Assembly (NCBI RefSeq): GCF_014633365.1
Contig: NC_068341.1
Location: 7,626,001 to 7,690,000, forward strand
Length of the DNA stretch: 64,000 bases
Reading direction: 5' to 3'
Origin: Diospyros lotus
Taxonomy: Eukaryota > Streptophyta > Magnoliopsida > Ericales > Ebenaceae
In this document: positions 11,000 through 23,478 of the stretch, piece by piece
Layout of the letters: the number at the start of each line of letters is the position of its first letter
How positions within the stretch are numbered: position 1 is the stretch's first letter
Translations under genes and position numbers: made by a program
The notes under the pieces: model-generated
Databases searched by the model: none
What the model was told of the DNA's origin: nothing
What the model saw: the letters and a program-made list of their open reading frames with translations, nothing else

Positions 11000-12580
11000 A
11001 TGCCCATTTTCTCTGCCGCTTTGGGCTCAGTTTCAGGAGGCCTTGCCTTTCTCTCCCACCTCTTCACCACTGACACCTCCTCTCCGCCCACTCATCATCA
11101 CTGCGTTTCCGTCAACTTCCCCGTTTCTTGCCGGAATTCATCCGCCGGAAGACACCCACTTCACCCCGCCAAGGTCTCCGTGTCCGGCGATGCCAAGACT
11201 GAAGCCATCGACCAGGCTGCGGGGCAGGTTGAAGACTCGGCTGAGAGTTTCAGACAAGCTCGGGTGTGTTTCCTTCTCTCATTTTCTTCGACATCTTTTA
11301 CAACTTGGTTGCTGGCTGAGTAAACCTAGAAAATCGATAATAGAAGGTCACCATCGAGTCTGGGTTTTTCTTTGCTTTACGACCCGTTCGAGGATGAGAC
11401 GTTTCTATAAAGTTTCTATGATGTCATTCGGAGATCTGTTGACTGTGGATTGAACCAAGATGTTCCTGTTATTGGCCTAGATATAGGTATACAATCAGCT
11501 GAATCATGGTGATGATGAAACATTGTTAGGATGAACGTGAGTGTGCCTTTTCTAGGAGAATTGACGGTGAAATTACTGACGTGTTTTCAATTTTTTTTTC
11601 TTTTTAATTATTTTTTTTATCTTTATGCATTGTGCATTCGTTTGTGTATAAGAATGCTAAGGGTCTGAAATGGAAGGGTTTCGGGATAGTTATTAATTAA
11701 ATTGGAATTCTCTTAAGCTTTAAGGTACGGATCGTGCTTTGACAAACCCTGTTATGTTATGACCATGATTAATCCCATATTACAATCTTCCTTCTATTTT
11801 ATTTCTTTTAGTTTTTGGGTAAGGTAGGTCTCCAGCTGAAATCATCATTAAGAAGTTCTTATTCACACAGCATGGGTGCTGCTGATTTATCCAGAATGTT
11901 GTATATTTGAGGTCAAATTGAGTTTATTAAAACCCAGTAACTTGGAACCAAACTAATTCACCCTGGAATTACGCAATTACAATCCAGAATTTTATTCATT
12001 TCAATCTTATATCGGCTATTTCCCTTGCATTTGTGTACACTTAGAAACTGTTGCTTGTGCAGTGTCACGTGCTATTCTATGCACACTTGCATGGGCTACA
12101 AATTTGCTTTATTAATGTATAAGCTAAAATGTGCTTAATGAACCTAAATCGTGTGTGATATTTGGATGTGATTTCTAGCTTCCCCTTGCCGTTAAAGGTC
12201 CTTCATGAGGGAGGGAATTTGATTATTTGCAGTAGTGCAGGATAATTCAAGGCACAAAAACTTTTAAGAAGAAAAATCTCTCAAATTTCTGTTCCTTGCT
12301 GTCCTTTTTTACAATTGGAGCTGAATGCTTTTGATGAATCATGTGATCTAACACTTACACTCTACAAAGGAGTAGAGATCTGCTGATTGGAAAGCAGCCA
12401 AGGCTTATCATGAAAGGGGATTCATCTATGAGGGCAGAATTGAAGGTTGTAATGGAGGTGGTTTGCTGGTTCGGTTTTATTCGCTAGTTGGTTTTCTTCC
12501 TTATCCCCAATTGAGTCCATCTCATTCATGCAAAGGTACAAAATTCTTCTTTTTATCTAATGTCAATATTTCGGATTGTG

Positions 12581-12626
<46 letters not shown>

Positions 12627-15600
12627 GCTTGTGTGCACGCTCACGCACGTGTTGCGTGTTGTTTTACTGCTACAATTTTTTCCTTGATGTATTTGTCCCT
12701 GTACACACGTATCATGCTAAACCTTCTAGAAGATTTCTGTTTTCCTTTCTCAAAAGGATAATTCTTTTCAATTTTCTTTAAAAAAAACTCCTTTCAATTT
12801 TTTTTAATGTGATCTGTTAGATGCATAAAATTACACTTTTAAGGCAATATATTTATCTTATGAAATTATGCTTCACCTATGCAAGGTGGTGTTTGCTAAG
12901 AGTTAGTGCAACCTACTTTTCCATAGCATTGTATTTGTTAACTCATTGTTTTTTAGCATTTAATGTAGAACCAAACAAGGGCATCCGAGAGATTGCAAAA
13001 GCTCTAACTGGTTCACTTATTTCTGTGAAGGTATTATCTTTTATTCCTCTTGTATTAATCAATGTTATTGTGTCAGATTTTGTTGAATACATCATGTCAA
13101 ATTTTGAATACTGACACTACCTTGAAAAGCCATCCCTATATTTAGCATTTCTATAAAGTCAGTAAGGACCTGTCACCCCTATTTTCAATTTCAACTGTGC
13201 AAGTTTGCCCTAAAATGCATGATTGTGAATACCAATATCTCTTGGTCAGGTAGGATTTTACGGAAAAATTTGACGTCAACATATTAGTATATGTCATTTA
13301 GGCATAAAGGTTTGCAATATAAATTTGATAGATCCAGAAGTTGATTTAATAGGAGGTGGGGATTTTTATTGAAGGTCAACGGGAAGCAAGATCAGAATAT
13401 GTTAAGATTCAGGGGAGCAAATGTATTGAAATTTCCAAAGTTCAGTTCAACTCCTTTAAGATTGAGATAATTAAAATTCACTACAAGGATGACAGGTTAG
13501 AAAGGAGGGAATAAATTTAAAACTTGATAGAGAAGGTCAGTGCTGGGTTTTGGTCCTGGGGGTTCTGTGTTGGTCTATTCAGAAGATATTAGTTGGAAGT
13601 TTTCAAAGAGATATCCTTATTCATATGACAATGCAAGTTGATTTTCTGTTATTAAAAAAACTGGTAGATTTTGAAAATAGTTCTTTACCTAGAAAGATGA
13701 CCAAATTATGGGTTTTAGTTGATTGCTTCTTGTGCAGCAGCTGCTGCTTCTCTTTGTAATGCTAATTTTCTAACCTGTTAACGCATGTGTTGCTCTTTAG
13801 TTCTTACCACTAAATATGTTAAGTAAATCTTCATACTTTTAACCACTGATCATCTTTTTTAGGAAGGAACAATTAAAAACAAAACTTGGAATGTGTTCTT
13901 AGTGGGTTGGTGAATTCAGGAAGAGGATATATACAACTCTTTGTTTCATACAGTTACTAAAATCCTTGAAAGGTTATAGAAAGCATCTATCTATCTAAGA
14001 AGACAAGTAACAAAGATAAAAATGAAACCTCTTAACATTTGGTAATAAAAAAAAAAAAATAGGTCTTTAACCGAAGAAATCGATTCTAAAACTGGAATAA
14101 AAAAAAAATTAACCGAAACAAAGGGAAATAAATATACAAGTCTTCTACCTTAGGTTGGAGTCTATTCTATGTACAACATATCTGATAAATTTAAATATAA
14201 ACTAGCTATCTCTAGATAAACTAAATCAGCTTTATCTTATCTCTTAAATATTCGGTATTTTATCTATGTGGCAACCAATCTTCAAATCTTCTTATCTTAT
14301 CTTTAATCTCGGCTTATCAGCTTTAATCCTTCATTATCTCCACGCTCCCCCTCAAGCTGGGCTGAATATGTTGTTCAGGCCAAGCTTGCAGCTCAATTTG
14401 TCAAATATTCTTTTTGGTAAGGCTTTAGTGAGAATATTCGCCACTTGATTGTTAGTAGGAGTATAGTTTAGCTTGAAAACTCCTTCTTCCAATTTTTATT
14501 TGATAAAGTGTCTATCAATCTCCACATGTTTCTTCCGGTCGTGATGAACTAGATTTTTAGCAATACTGATGGCCAACTGGTTATCACACAACATCTGTAC
14601 TGGCTCTGTCATATTCACTTGTAATTCTTGTAGTAGTCTTCTCAACCATATTCCTTCACAAAATCCATGTGCCAAAGCTCTAAATTTAGCCTCTGCACTA
14701 CTTCTGGAAACAATTGATTGCTTCTTGCTACGCCAAGTAACTAGGTTTCCCCATACAAATAAACAATACCCAGAAGTTGATCTTCTATCCAGGATTGATC
14801 CGGTCCAATCTGCGTCACTGTAGACTTTGATTCCTCGGTCTTCTATTTTTCTAAACATTAATCCTTTGCCAAGAGTTAATTTCAAATACCTTAGGATCCG
14901 ATAAACTGCTTGCAAATGCTCTTCTTTGGGGTCATTCATAAATTGGCTTACAATGCTTACAGAGAAACCAATATCAGGTCTAGTGTGAGATAGGTATATG
15001 AGTTTTCCCACTAGTCTTTGATATCTCCCTTTGTCAACTAGAGTACTTTCTTTGCCAATATCAAGCTTTGTCATAGATTCCATAGGAGTCTTTGCTGGTT
15101 TGCAACCCAACATTCCTGTTTCATCAAGGAGATCCAGAATATATTTCCTTTGAGAGACTGAAATTCCTTCTTTGGATCTAGCCACTTCCATGCCTAGGAA
15201 ATATCTTAGACCCCCAAGATCTTTGATCTCAAATTCCCTTGCAAGTATCTTTTTGAGGCTTTCGATTTCAATAATATCATCCCCTATAACAATGATATCA
15301 TTAACATATACAATAAGAATGGATATTTTACCTTTTGAGGAGTGTTTGATAAATAGAGTATGGTCGGTTTGGCATTGGTTATATCCATGCTTCTTGACTG
15401 CCCTTGTAAATCTCTCAAACCAGGCTCTTGGGGATTGTTTAAGCCCATATAATGATCTCTTTAGCTTGCATACCTTGTTTCTTGTTTGGTGAGATTCAAA
15501 TCTATGAGGGATTTCCATGCAAACTTCCTCTTCTAGATCTCCATTTAGAAAAGCATTCTTCACATCTAACTGATGTAAAGGCTAATCCAAATTTGCTGTT

Positions 15601-18600
15601 AAGGACAGTAGGACCCTGATAGTATTTAGCTTTGCCACGGGGGCAAATGTCTCTTAATAGTCAATACCATAGGATTGGGTGAAGCCTTTTGCAACTAACC
15701 TGGCCTTGAATCTGTCAATATTTCCATCCTCCTTGTATTTTACTGTAAAGACTCATTTGCATCCCACTGGGCTTTTTCCGAGAGGTAAGTCAGTGATATC
15801 CCATGTCTCATTTTTTTTCAAAGCCCTGATTTCCTCAAGAACAACCTCTTTCCATCTAGGGTGTTTGAACGCCTCTTTAACATTGTTAGGAACCTGCACT
15901 TTGTTCAAATTAGAAACAAATCCACTGAATTTTGGTGAAAGCCCCTTGTAAGAGATGTAGTTTTGTATGGGATGTTGTGTACATGATCTTACACCCTTTC
16001 TCAAGGTAATAGGCCAATGTAAATCCTCATCATCAATAGATACAATATCAATATTCTCACCAGTCATTTTCTTTCCTCCATCTGTCGGAAGAATCGGTTC
16101 AGCCTCTTGGACAGTCCTAGAACATGTTGGGGCCTCATTCTCCTTAGATCGGGGCTGTCCTCTAGAGTAAACTTGAAGTTTAGTGGTAGAATTAGGAGGT
16201 TCCTTGGTAAGAGGAGCAAAATGGTCGTTAGAGGAGATAGAGGTAGGTTCAGGGGGCTGCTCATATTGCTGGCTATCAGTAGAATTTTTCCAAAATTGAT
16301 ATTCTGAAGAGAAATCTTGAGTATTCTCCCCCTGAATATTAGTTTTGGGGTAATATGGCTGATGTTCAAAAAATGTGACATCCATGGAAATAAAGAATTT
16401 TTGAAGCAATGGAGAGTAGCATTTATAGCCCTTTTGATGAGGAGAATAGCCGAGGAAAATACATTTGAGTGACCGGGGCTCAAGCTTGCTTCTCATATGG
16501 TTATGTACATGAACAAATGCACAACAACCAAAAACTTTGAGAGGAACATAGGATAGAATCCGAGAGTGAGGAAAGAGATCGATTAGAAGTTGGCTAGGGG
16601 TTTGATATTTTAGGATGCGTGAGGGCATTCTATTGATTAGATAGGCAGCCGTTAGGATAGCCTCACCCCAAAATTTGGAAGGGACACTAGTAGAGAACAA
16701 CAACGATCACTTCTAATAGGTATCGGTTCTTTCTTTCAGCGACCCCATTTTGTTGGGGGGTATTAACACATGAGCTTTGATGTATAATGCCTTGTTGGGA
16801 TAGGTAATGACCAAGAATAATATTGAAGTATTCTTTGCCATTATCTGTTCTCAGAATCTGAATTTTGGTATGAAATTGCCTTTGCACCATTGAATGAAAG
16901 GTTTGGAAAATGGTACCAGCTTTAGATTTGTCTTTCATAAGGAATACCTATGTGAGCCGAGTATGATCATCAATAAAAGATATGAAACAACGTGCCTCAG
17001 TAATGTTTCTAACCCTAGAAGCCCCCCCCACATCACTATGAATTAGGGAGAAAGGTGAAGTTGGAGTATAGAGTTGGCTAGGATAAGTGTTTCGTATATG
17101 TTTAGAGAATTGACAGATTTCACATTATAGAATATGGGAATCTTTATTCTCAAATAATGCGGGAAATATTTTATGAAGATAAACAAAATTAGGATGGCCT
17201 AATCTATAGTGCCATAACATGATAGCACTGTTATTGTTGGAATGAGATAAACAAACTGATGGTTTAAAAAAGGCATAATTGCTGGATTGAATAAGTTTAT
17301 TGCTAGAATGAGGAGTCCCTTTAAGTATGTAGAGGCCGGAACATGTTTCAGCACTGCCAATCGTCTTCCCCGAACTCCGGTCCTGAAATTCACACAAATT
17401 TTGTGAGAATTTAACCACACAATCACAGTCAACAGCTAATTTGCTTACTGATATTAAATTGCAATCTAAACTTGGCACTAAAAGAACTGATTTTAATATC
17501 AGATTTCCATAAATTTCCATTGAACCTATTCCAACAACCTTTGACTGTGAACCATCAGCTATCCTTACCATCCAATCTTGTTTGCAAGGTTGAAAATTAG
17601 TTAGTAGATCAATGTCTCCGGTCATATGATCCGAAGCCCCTGAATCAACAATCCATACAGCAGGAAATTCACTTTTTGCAGTCAAAAGATGTAGAGATTT
17701 ACCTTTAAAAGCTATTGAGGCGGATGCCAGGTTAGAAGGCTGAGAGATCTGGGTTTTCCCAAACATATTTTGGAGCCATTCCATCTATTCTTTACTGAAC
17801 AGATTTGGTGCTATGGTTGCTGTAGTTTCCTCCATTGAAGCTAGTGTCCCTCTACTCCTTTTTTCATAGGCTGGCTTCCAGTCATGAGGCTTTCCGTGAA
17901 TTTCCCAGCAAGTGTCCTTAGTGTATCCACTCTTCCGGCAATGCTCACACCATGGCCGATTCTTCGTTTGTTTAAACGGAACTTGCTAGCTGTTGCGGGT
18001 GACCTGATTGTTCTATAGTTGGATTTGTAGATTTGAGCATGACTTTCATATGACTCTCCTCCCTTCTAACTTCAACAAAAGCCTCTCTTAGGTTTGGCAA
18101 AGGCTTTGTTCCAAGGATTCTTCCACGAACTCCATCTAGGTTCTTGTTTAAACTTATAAGAAATTTGTACAGCCTCCTCTTTTCTACAATCTGTTTGTAT
18201 GTAGCTGCATCTTCTGTACACTTACATTGCATAGTGTCACACTTATCCAATTGAAGCCAATATTTGTTGAGAGAGTTAAAATAATGAGTAACATGGGAAT
18301 CACCTTGCCTAAGGTCATCTAACTTGCTCTCAATTTCAAATAATTCTGAGGTGTTTTCAGCATGTGAGTAGGCTTCTTTAGCCGCCTCCCAAATCTCTTG
18401 TGCAGAATTATAAAGTAGAAAATTCTCACCGATTTTATTGGTCATTGAGTTGATGAGCCAAGACATCACCATGTTATTTTCTGTCTTCCAAACCCTGTAA
18501 CCGGGCTCCTCTTCTCCTGGCTTGGTTGTGGCGCTGGTTAGGTAGTCATCTTTTCCCTTGCCACAAATAAACATCAACACTGATTGTGACCACTGAAGGT

Positions 18601-21600
18601 AGTTCTGACCATTGAGCTTGTGCTCGATAATTGTGAACATGTTATTATCAGTGGTTACAGCATTGGTATTTGGATAGGGGATAATCTCAGTGGTCTTGCC
18701 TGCATCGGTGGACTTGCTGCCTCTGTCAGCCATCTTGATAGGAGATTCTGGTGTCTACGGGTCAAAGAAAGATGTTGGTGGCTAGTAGTTTGAACGCTGA
18801 TGGTTTTGCAATGCCGAGAACCTGATAGCGGCGGCGTTGATAATTAGGAGGGAAAAAAAACAATTCCTACTCTGATACCATGAAGAAATCGATTCTAAAA
18901 TTGGAATAAAAAAAAAATTAACCGAAACAAAGGGAAATAAATATACAAGTCTTCTACCTTAGGTTGGAGTCTATTCTATATATAACATATCTAATAAATT
19001 TAAATATAAACTAGCTATCTCTAGATAAACTAAATCAGCTTTATCTTATCTCCTAAATATTTGGTATTTTATCTATGCAGCAACCAATCTTCAAATCTTC
19101 TTATCTTATCTTTAATCTCGGCTTATCAGCTTTAATCCTTCATTATCTCCACATTAACATTTGTAACATCTTATACTGCTTTGGTAGATATTGTAATTCT
19201 TATTTTATTAAGCTTATACTGCTTTGGTTATTTTCTTAAGATTTTAGGTCTCTTGTGTAGCTGCTCATTCTTTGAATAAGATTGGCAGCTTATAAATGTT
19301 AAGAAAGAATTATACAGGTCACATCATACTCTTCAAATTAGTTCATCACAGACTGGAGATCTTTCCATATTTTGATAAGTTTATTTACAAATAGTGGGTG
19401 CATTTCATGGTGGTGTGTTTGGGTTAAATATTCTAGATAGCTCCTAAGTTTCCTTTATCGTGTTCTGAAGAAGTATTACTGTTACTTTACCACAAAAACC
19501 ACCTAAGCGTCAGGATGAAGGTGGAACTTACATCTTTCTAAATGATTGTAGGTAATCCAAGCAGATCAAGAGAACAGGAAATTGATATTCTCTGAAAAGG
19601 AAGCTGTGTGGTCAAAGTTTTCTCAACAAATTAATGTAGGGGATATTTTTGAAGGAAGAGTGGCCTCCGTCGAGGATTTTGGTGCTTTTGTTCATTTACG
19701 TTTCCCAGATGGTACTTCTTTATAATTAAGATTTTTTTGGATATATATTCCACACAATGACAAAGTTATTAGCAGTATTTTGAAACTATGATGCAGGTTG
19801 CTATTATCTCACTGGACTTGTGCATGTCTCAGAAGTGTCGTGGGATTTAGTTCAAGACGTAAGAGACATCCTTACTGAGGGTGATGAAGTGAGGGTGAAA
19901 ATTATTAAAATAGATAGGTGATTTGACATGCTCTATTACATATAATATCTGCTGATCTTGTTAATGTCATATGGTAACATCCAGGGACTAATTTTATTGA
20001 GACCTTAAACTCTCTTTGGGATTAGATGACCTGGTTATGACTAACAAATCGAACTACTGGATGAACCTTTTAGGGCCCACTTTTTATATAAAATAACTTT
20101 ATGTTGTTTACACTATGCTACCTGGTATTCATGCCATTCTGGTACATGGAAGGAGAATGTGCTATGCCACACTATCTAAAATGTGGTACATTAGGTGTAG
20201 GTTTGTAAAGATTACTGTTAAAATCTAGGGTGCTTTTGGAGACATTTTCTTCAAAAGATTATATATTTCAATAAATGATACCAAATCATTTATTTTTCTT
20301 CAATTTAATCATGTAAAAACACATTTATCAGAATATGATTGCCAATTTATATATTTTAATGTACCAAAACTCTACACCCCTAAATTTCAGTTTATTACAT
20401 TTATTTTTTCTTCCTAAAGAAAACCTTTAAGGAAATGAATATAAAAAAAACCTGGAATTTCAGTAACATTTCTAAATTCAATGTCCTGGAATGCAAGTAT
20501 TCCATGTTTTAGAATAACCATTTAGCAAATTGGTAGCAAGATTTATGATCCTGATGATGTATTTGAGGCCCATAAAAGTAATTGTCGATAAAAATTGTTG
20601 GAAACTATGCCAGTACTTTGTTTAAGGAGTAACAATCTTAATTTAATGCAATTGACGTGCTCATTCTTTCATTGGTAAGCTTCAAGCAGGGCATCCTGGA
20701 TAATGTTTGAACTGTAAGGACGGGCAGGAAGTTGGATATGCCTGATCATGCCTAAGCAATGCCCTTCATGATAAACTATGACCTTTTTTTGGCAACTAGG
20801 AGGAAAATGCATATTGTTAGTTCCCTTCAAAAAAATGACATCACCCTTTTGTCTAATCTCATATTTTGTTAGAAAGACTCCTATCTAAAAGGAATGGAGG
20901 TTCTAGATTTATATGTATGTGGGAATGGAGGTTCTAGATTTATATGTATGTGCTACTTGCTTTATTGGGATGTATGCATTTTTCTGGTTGTTCAAGTGAA
21001 TAACTACATTGTTGACTTATATTTAATAATGTTAAGCGTTTGTAACTGTGTAGTTTGAAGTGTTAATTTTGGTTTCATGAGATGCCAAGCTTTATTCCAA
21101 ATTTCTATCCCACTCTGATATTTTTTTGCTTCCTCTAAGCTTTAGTCTTTCCTTTATGGAATGTAATGAGGGTTTTCTCCATTTTAAAAGTAAAGGCCAT
21201 AAATTGATAACTAATTGCAGGGAAAAGTCAAGAGTTACATTGTCAATCAAACAATTAGAAGAAGACCCACTATTTGAAACCTTGGAAAAAGTCATTCCTC
21301 AGGTAAGAAAAGGGTGTGCAGTTTCTTATTGTAATTTTCTAATGTTTATACTGCATGTCTCATTCTTACTGTAATTAATTCAGTTACTAATGCAAATACG
21401 TTTATAGGATGGCTCAAGCATTCCTGGTTCTTCTGGCACAAGCACTGCATTCAATATTGAACCTCTTCCAGGGCTTGAAGCAATATTAGAAGAGCTATTA
21501 AAGGAAGCAGGGTATGACTTCATTTTGTATTTGTGCCGGAAATTTGTTTGAGGAATTTTATGGGTGTTGAACTGCATATTGAACTTTACTCATAGCATCT

Positions 21601-23478
21601 TTTTTTTACTTTTTTTTCTTTTTTCAGTTTAGAACCTTTAGTGTTTGACAGGAATTTCTGTAATGAACGTGTTTATCTTCATATTTTTGTTCGTACGTGT
21701 CTTTTCCTCCAATTAATGTTTTATGTTATTTTCGTAGTCAGGTCTATCTTAAAGGTAATGTTAAATGTGTTCTATTTCTCTAAAATTCATGTTAGCATTA
21801 TTTCCAGCTGCTTTATCTATACAACCTATGTTCTTTTTCTATGTGATGTAAATGAGTGTTTTCTCCATATTAAAGGTAAGGGCCTTAAATTGAAAACTAA
21901 TAATTTCTGGGTTTTCCCAAGTGCTTTCTGATAGGTCAATAGTCCAATCTGGGTTGCTTATGGCGTAATTATTTTAGATGCCTCTTCTCAGTGTGCTACT
22001 ATACTTATATTATACCATTTGCTTTTCTTTTAAGAGATACAATTTTGTCCTCTAGATTTTTGGTTTTTCATCTCTTTCTTTGGTTTGTCCTTTTAAGTCT
22101 CGGGTAGGGGCAATTTCAACAACTTCTTGTTGGGTCAATCACTCGCTATGCAGGCCCATTAAGTTTAAGACTCCATTGGAGGATGCTATAGTAAATGTGG
22201 TAATTATTCTGATTTAAAAAATTTGTGGTTCTACATGTGCACATGTAAAAGATGGGAAGTTAGAACCTAGAGGTAGAAAATGCATTTTTTTTGGATCATG
22301 CTATTGGGGTGAAGGGAAACAAATTATAGTATTTAAATAATAAATCACCTAAATGCATCATTAGCAGAGATGAAAATTGTTACGAGTTTACCATGTCTCA
22401 CTCAAAGGAGGAGTTCATTAGTTTAGTTGATGCAACAAAAAACAAGAAATATCCCTTGATTAGCAAGAGTTGGAGGTTTCAACCCTGTGCAAATTTGGTT
22501 TCTTTATCTTAGTACTACTACTCACTGTGACTATATATAGAAGAAGAGAAAAAATTGCATCGCATGCAACAGTGGTACTTGGGACCTAGTGAAGCTACCT
22601 AAGGGAAACAAGATCGTTGACTATATGGATTCAGATTATTTAATGGAGATATTTCCATAAGAGAAAGGTTCTCATAGGCATTTGACCAGTGCCCTTCTTG
22701 GGGCATATTGGAGAAGATGAAAATTTTAATTTTTCTTCATTGTGCTTATGATATTCAAAGCTGAAGAACCCCTTGACATTGTAAACTATGAGAGATTTAA
22801 GTGTAGTGTGTGTTGAGTGTTGAGTATAACATCTGTGATTTTCCCATTTTTCTGCTTTTGGTACAACATAGAACCATTAGATGGGTTCCCCTCGTTATCA
22901 ATGTTATGGGTTTGTTCAGAATAAATGACGTAAGAATCAGCCGGCAAGGATTTGAGAAGAGGGTGGTTTCACAAGATCTACAACTTTGGCTTTCTAATGT
23001 AAGTTTCTTCAGTTTCATTCTGTACCGTCTACTGGTTATGGTGTCTTCTTTCCTACCCATTTGAAAGTTTCATCTTGCGTTATTACCACAGGCTCCAGCC
23101 ATTGGCAATCTGTTCACCCTCCTTGCTCGTGCTGGAAGACAGGTTCTCTCTCTTTCTCTCTCTCAATGTTTTTTTAAATTACAAAGCAATGGTTATTCAA
23201 GAAAGCATCTAAGTAAAATTTTGCCACGCTGTCGCCGTTCTTTTGCATGGATTTATATTGTCAATGTGAATCTTAAAAACCAATCAATAAGCCAGCCTAA
23301 CATAGGACAAAGTAACAGCTGTAAGCTATAGAACTGGCAACATCTCTTGGTGAAGAATTCTGAGATGAATTTTTTTTTTTTTTTTGTGAATAAGGTGCAG
23401 GAAATACAGCTGACAACATCACTTGATCAGGAAGGAATCAAAAGGGCACTGCAGCGGGTGCTGGAACGTGTGCCATGA
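11000..23478 (+). CDS. SRRP1: chloroplast two-S1-domain RNA-binding protein, SRRP1-like
   Basis: Ten exons keep one frame: 11000-11263, 12376-12535, 12969-13030, 19552-19711, 19797-19917, 21221-21302, 21408-21511, 22920-22998, 23092-23142 and 23395-23478. They encode about 388 residues. All introns are GT-AG. The first 60 or so residues are rich in Ser, Thr, His and Pro, like a plastid transit peptide. S1 domain 1 spans roughly residues 90-160 ([30 protein letters not shown]). S1 domain 2 spans about 175-250 ([53 protein letters not shown]). The C-terminus ([33 protein letters not shown]) recalls the Arabidopsis plastid protein SRRP1 (At3g23700), an RNA-binding protein linked to chloroplast RNA processing. 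That assignment is from memory. Intron 3 (6.5 kb) holds a full-length antisense copia element. Confidence 0.88.
12581..12626. repeat. compound (CT)n(TA)n microsatellite
   Basis: About twelve CT units are followed by about eleven TA units. It lies in intron 2 of the S1-domain gene, 46 bp after the splice donor. It is likely to vary in length between individuals. Confidence 0.9.
14072..14344 (-). repeat. 3' LTR of the intronic copia element
   Basis: It is 273 bp long and matches 18881-19153. Both terminal dinucleotides have changed: it begins CG instead of TG and ends CG instead of CA. The true ends are shown by the partner LTR and the flanking TTAAC duplication. Confidence 0.95.
14355..15640 (-). 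pseudogene. copia reverse transcriptase and RNase H
   Basis: A 355-codon open stretch (15563-14496) carries the RT palm ([18 protein letters not shown] start; [15 protein letters not shown]) and RNase H ([45 protein letters not shown]). The catalytic box reads YVND instead of YVDD, with the first catalytic aspartate replaced by asparagine. That change alone should abolish polymerase activity. A stop at 14496 cuts off the last 50 or so RNase H codons, which continue in frame to about 14355. An upstream frameshift near 15600 separates the RT fingers. Confidence 0.92.
15753..16938 (-). pseudogene. copia integrase C-terminal half and start of RT
   Basis: Minus-strand peptides at 16687-16938 and 15753-16703 contain [66 protein letters not shown] and [12 protein letters not shown]. 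They continue through a Ser/Pro-rich linker to [23 protein letters not shown], the first RT motif. A frameshift lies at about 16690. Integrase joins element DNA to the host chromosome. The TDN aspartate and the glutamate of AERKN are intact. Confidence 0.9.
17125..17784 (-). pseudogene. copia protease and GAG-pre-integrase
   Basis: The 219-codon open stretch contains [13 protein letters not shown], with the Asp-Ser-Gly active site of the retroviral-type aspartic protease. It continues to [18 protein letters not shown], the GAG-pre-integrase region. The frame breaks near 17125, so the first catalytic Asp of integrase lies in a separate, degenerate stretch (16939-17124). Confidence 0.9.
17800..18733 (-). 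pseudogene. copia gag with zinc knuckle
   Basis: The start is the minus-strand ATG at 18733 ([15 protein letters not shown]), which sits about 140 bp after the primer-binding site. The gag body ([67 protein letters not shown]) runs for 253 codons to a stop at 17972. The zinc knuckle (C..C....H....[16 protein letters not shown]) lies just beyond at about 17900-17955 in a shifted frame. Gag would package the element RNA. Confidence 0.9.
18881..19153 (-). repeat. 5' LTR of the intronic copia element
   Basis: It is 273 bp, begins TGAAGAAATCG directly after the primer-binding site and ends CTCCACA, followed by the target duplication TTAAC. It has the canonical ends that the partner LTR has lost. 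Confidence 0.96.
20891..20952. repeat. 31-bp perfect tandem duplication in intron 5 of the S1-domain gene
   Basis: The 31-bp unit starting GGAATGGAGGTTCTAG occurs twice in a row (20891-20921 and 20922-20952) with no differences. This suggests a recent duplication. It does not touch a splice site. Confidence 0.93.

Larger units (their letters stand above)
14072..19153 (-). mobile_element. Ty1/copia LTR retrotransposon, complete with target duplication
   Basis: The element has two 273-bp LTRs (14072-14344 and 18881-19153). The 5-bp target duplication is TTAAC (14067-14071 and 19154-19158). A tRNA-Met primer-binding site (TGGTATCAGAG on the minus strand) lies at about 18870-18880, and a GAGGGGGAG polypurine tract at about 14345-14358. 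All domains are present in copia order on the minus strand, but frameshifts break the polyprotein. The LTRs differ at ten positions by my count (about 96% identical), and all ten are transitions. It lies antisense inside intron 3 of the S1-domain gene, so sense splicing of the host gene can skip it. Its gag-pol resembles the element at 1-4085. Confidence 0.96.

Noticed and set aside
10824..11453. 209-codon plus-strand frame overlapping the S1-gene first exon
   Set aside because: It is in another frame, with low-complexity Ser/Pro content. The frame starting at 11000 joins the downstream S1 exons in phase.
12463..12781. Frames containing repeated SLSLSL-IYIYIY
   Set aside because: They are translation of the CT/TA microsatellite in intron 2.
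22872..22919. First choice of start for exon 8 of the S1-domain gene
   Set aside because: The 22920 acceptor has a better pyrimidine tract and gives [15 protein letters not shown], closer to what I recall of the family. The longer form is kept only as an alternative.
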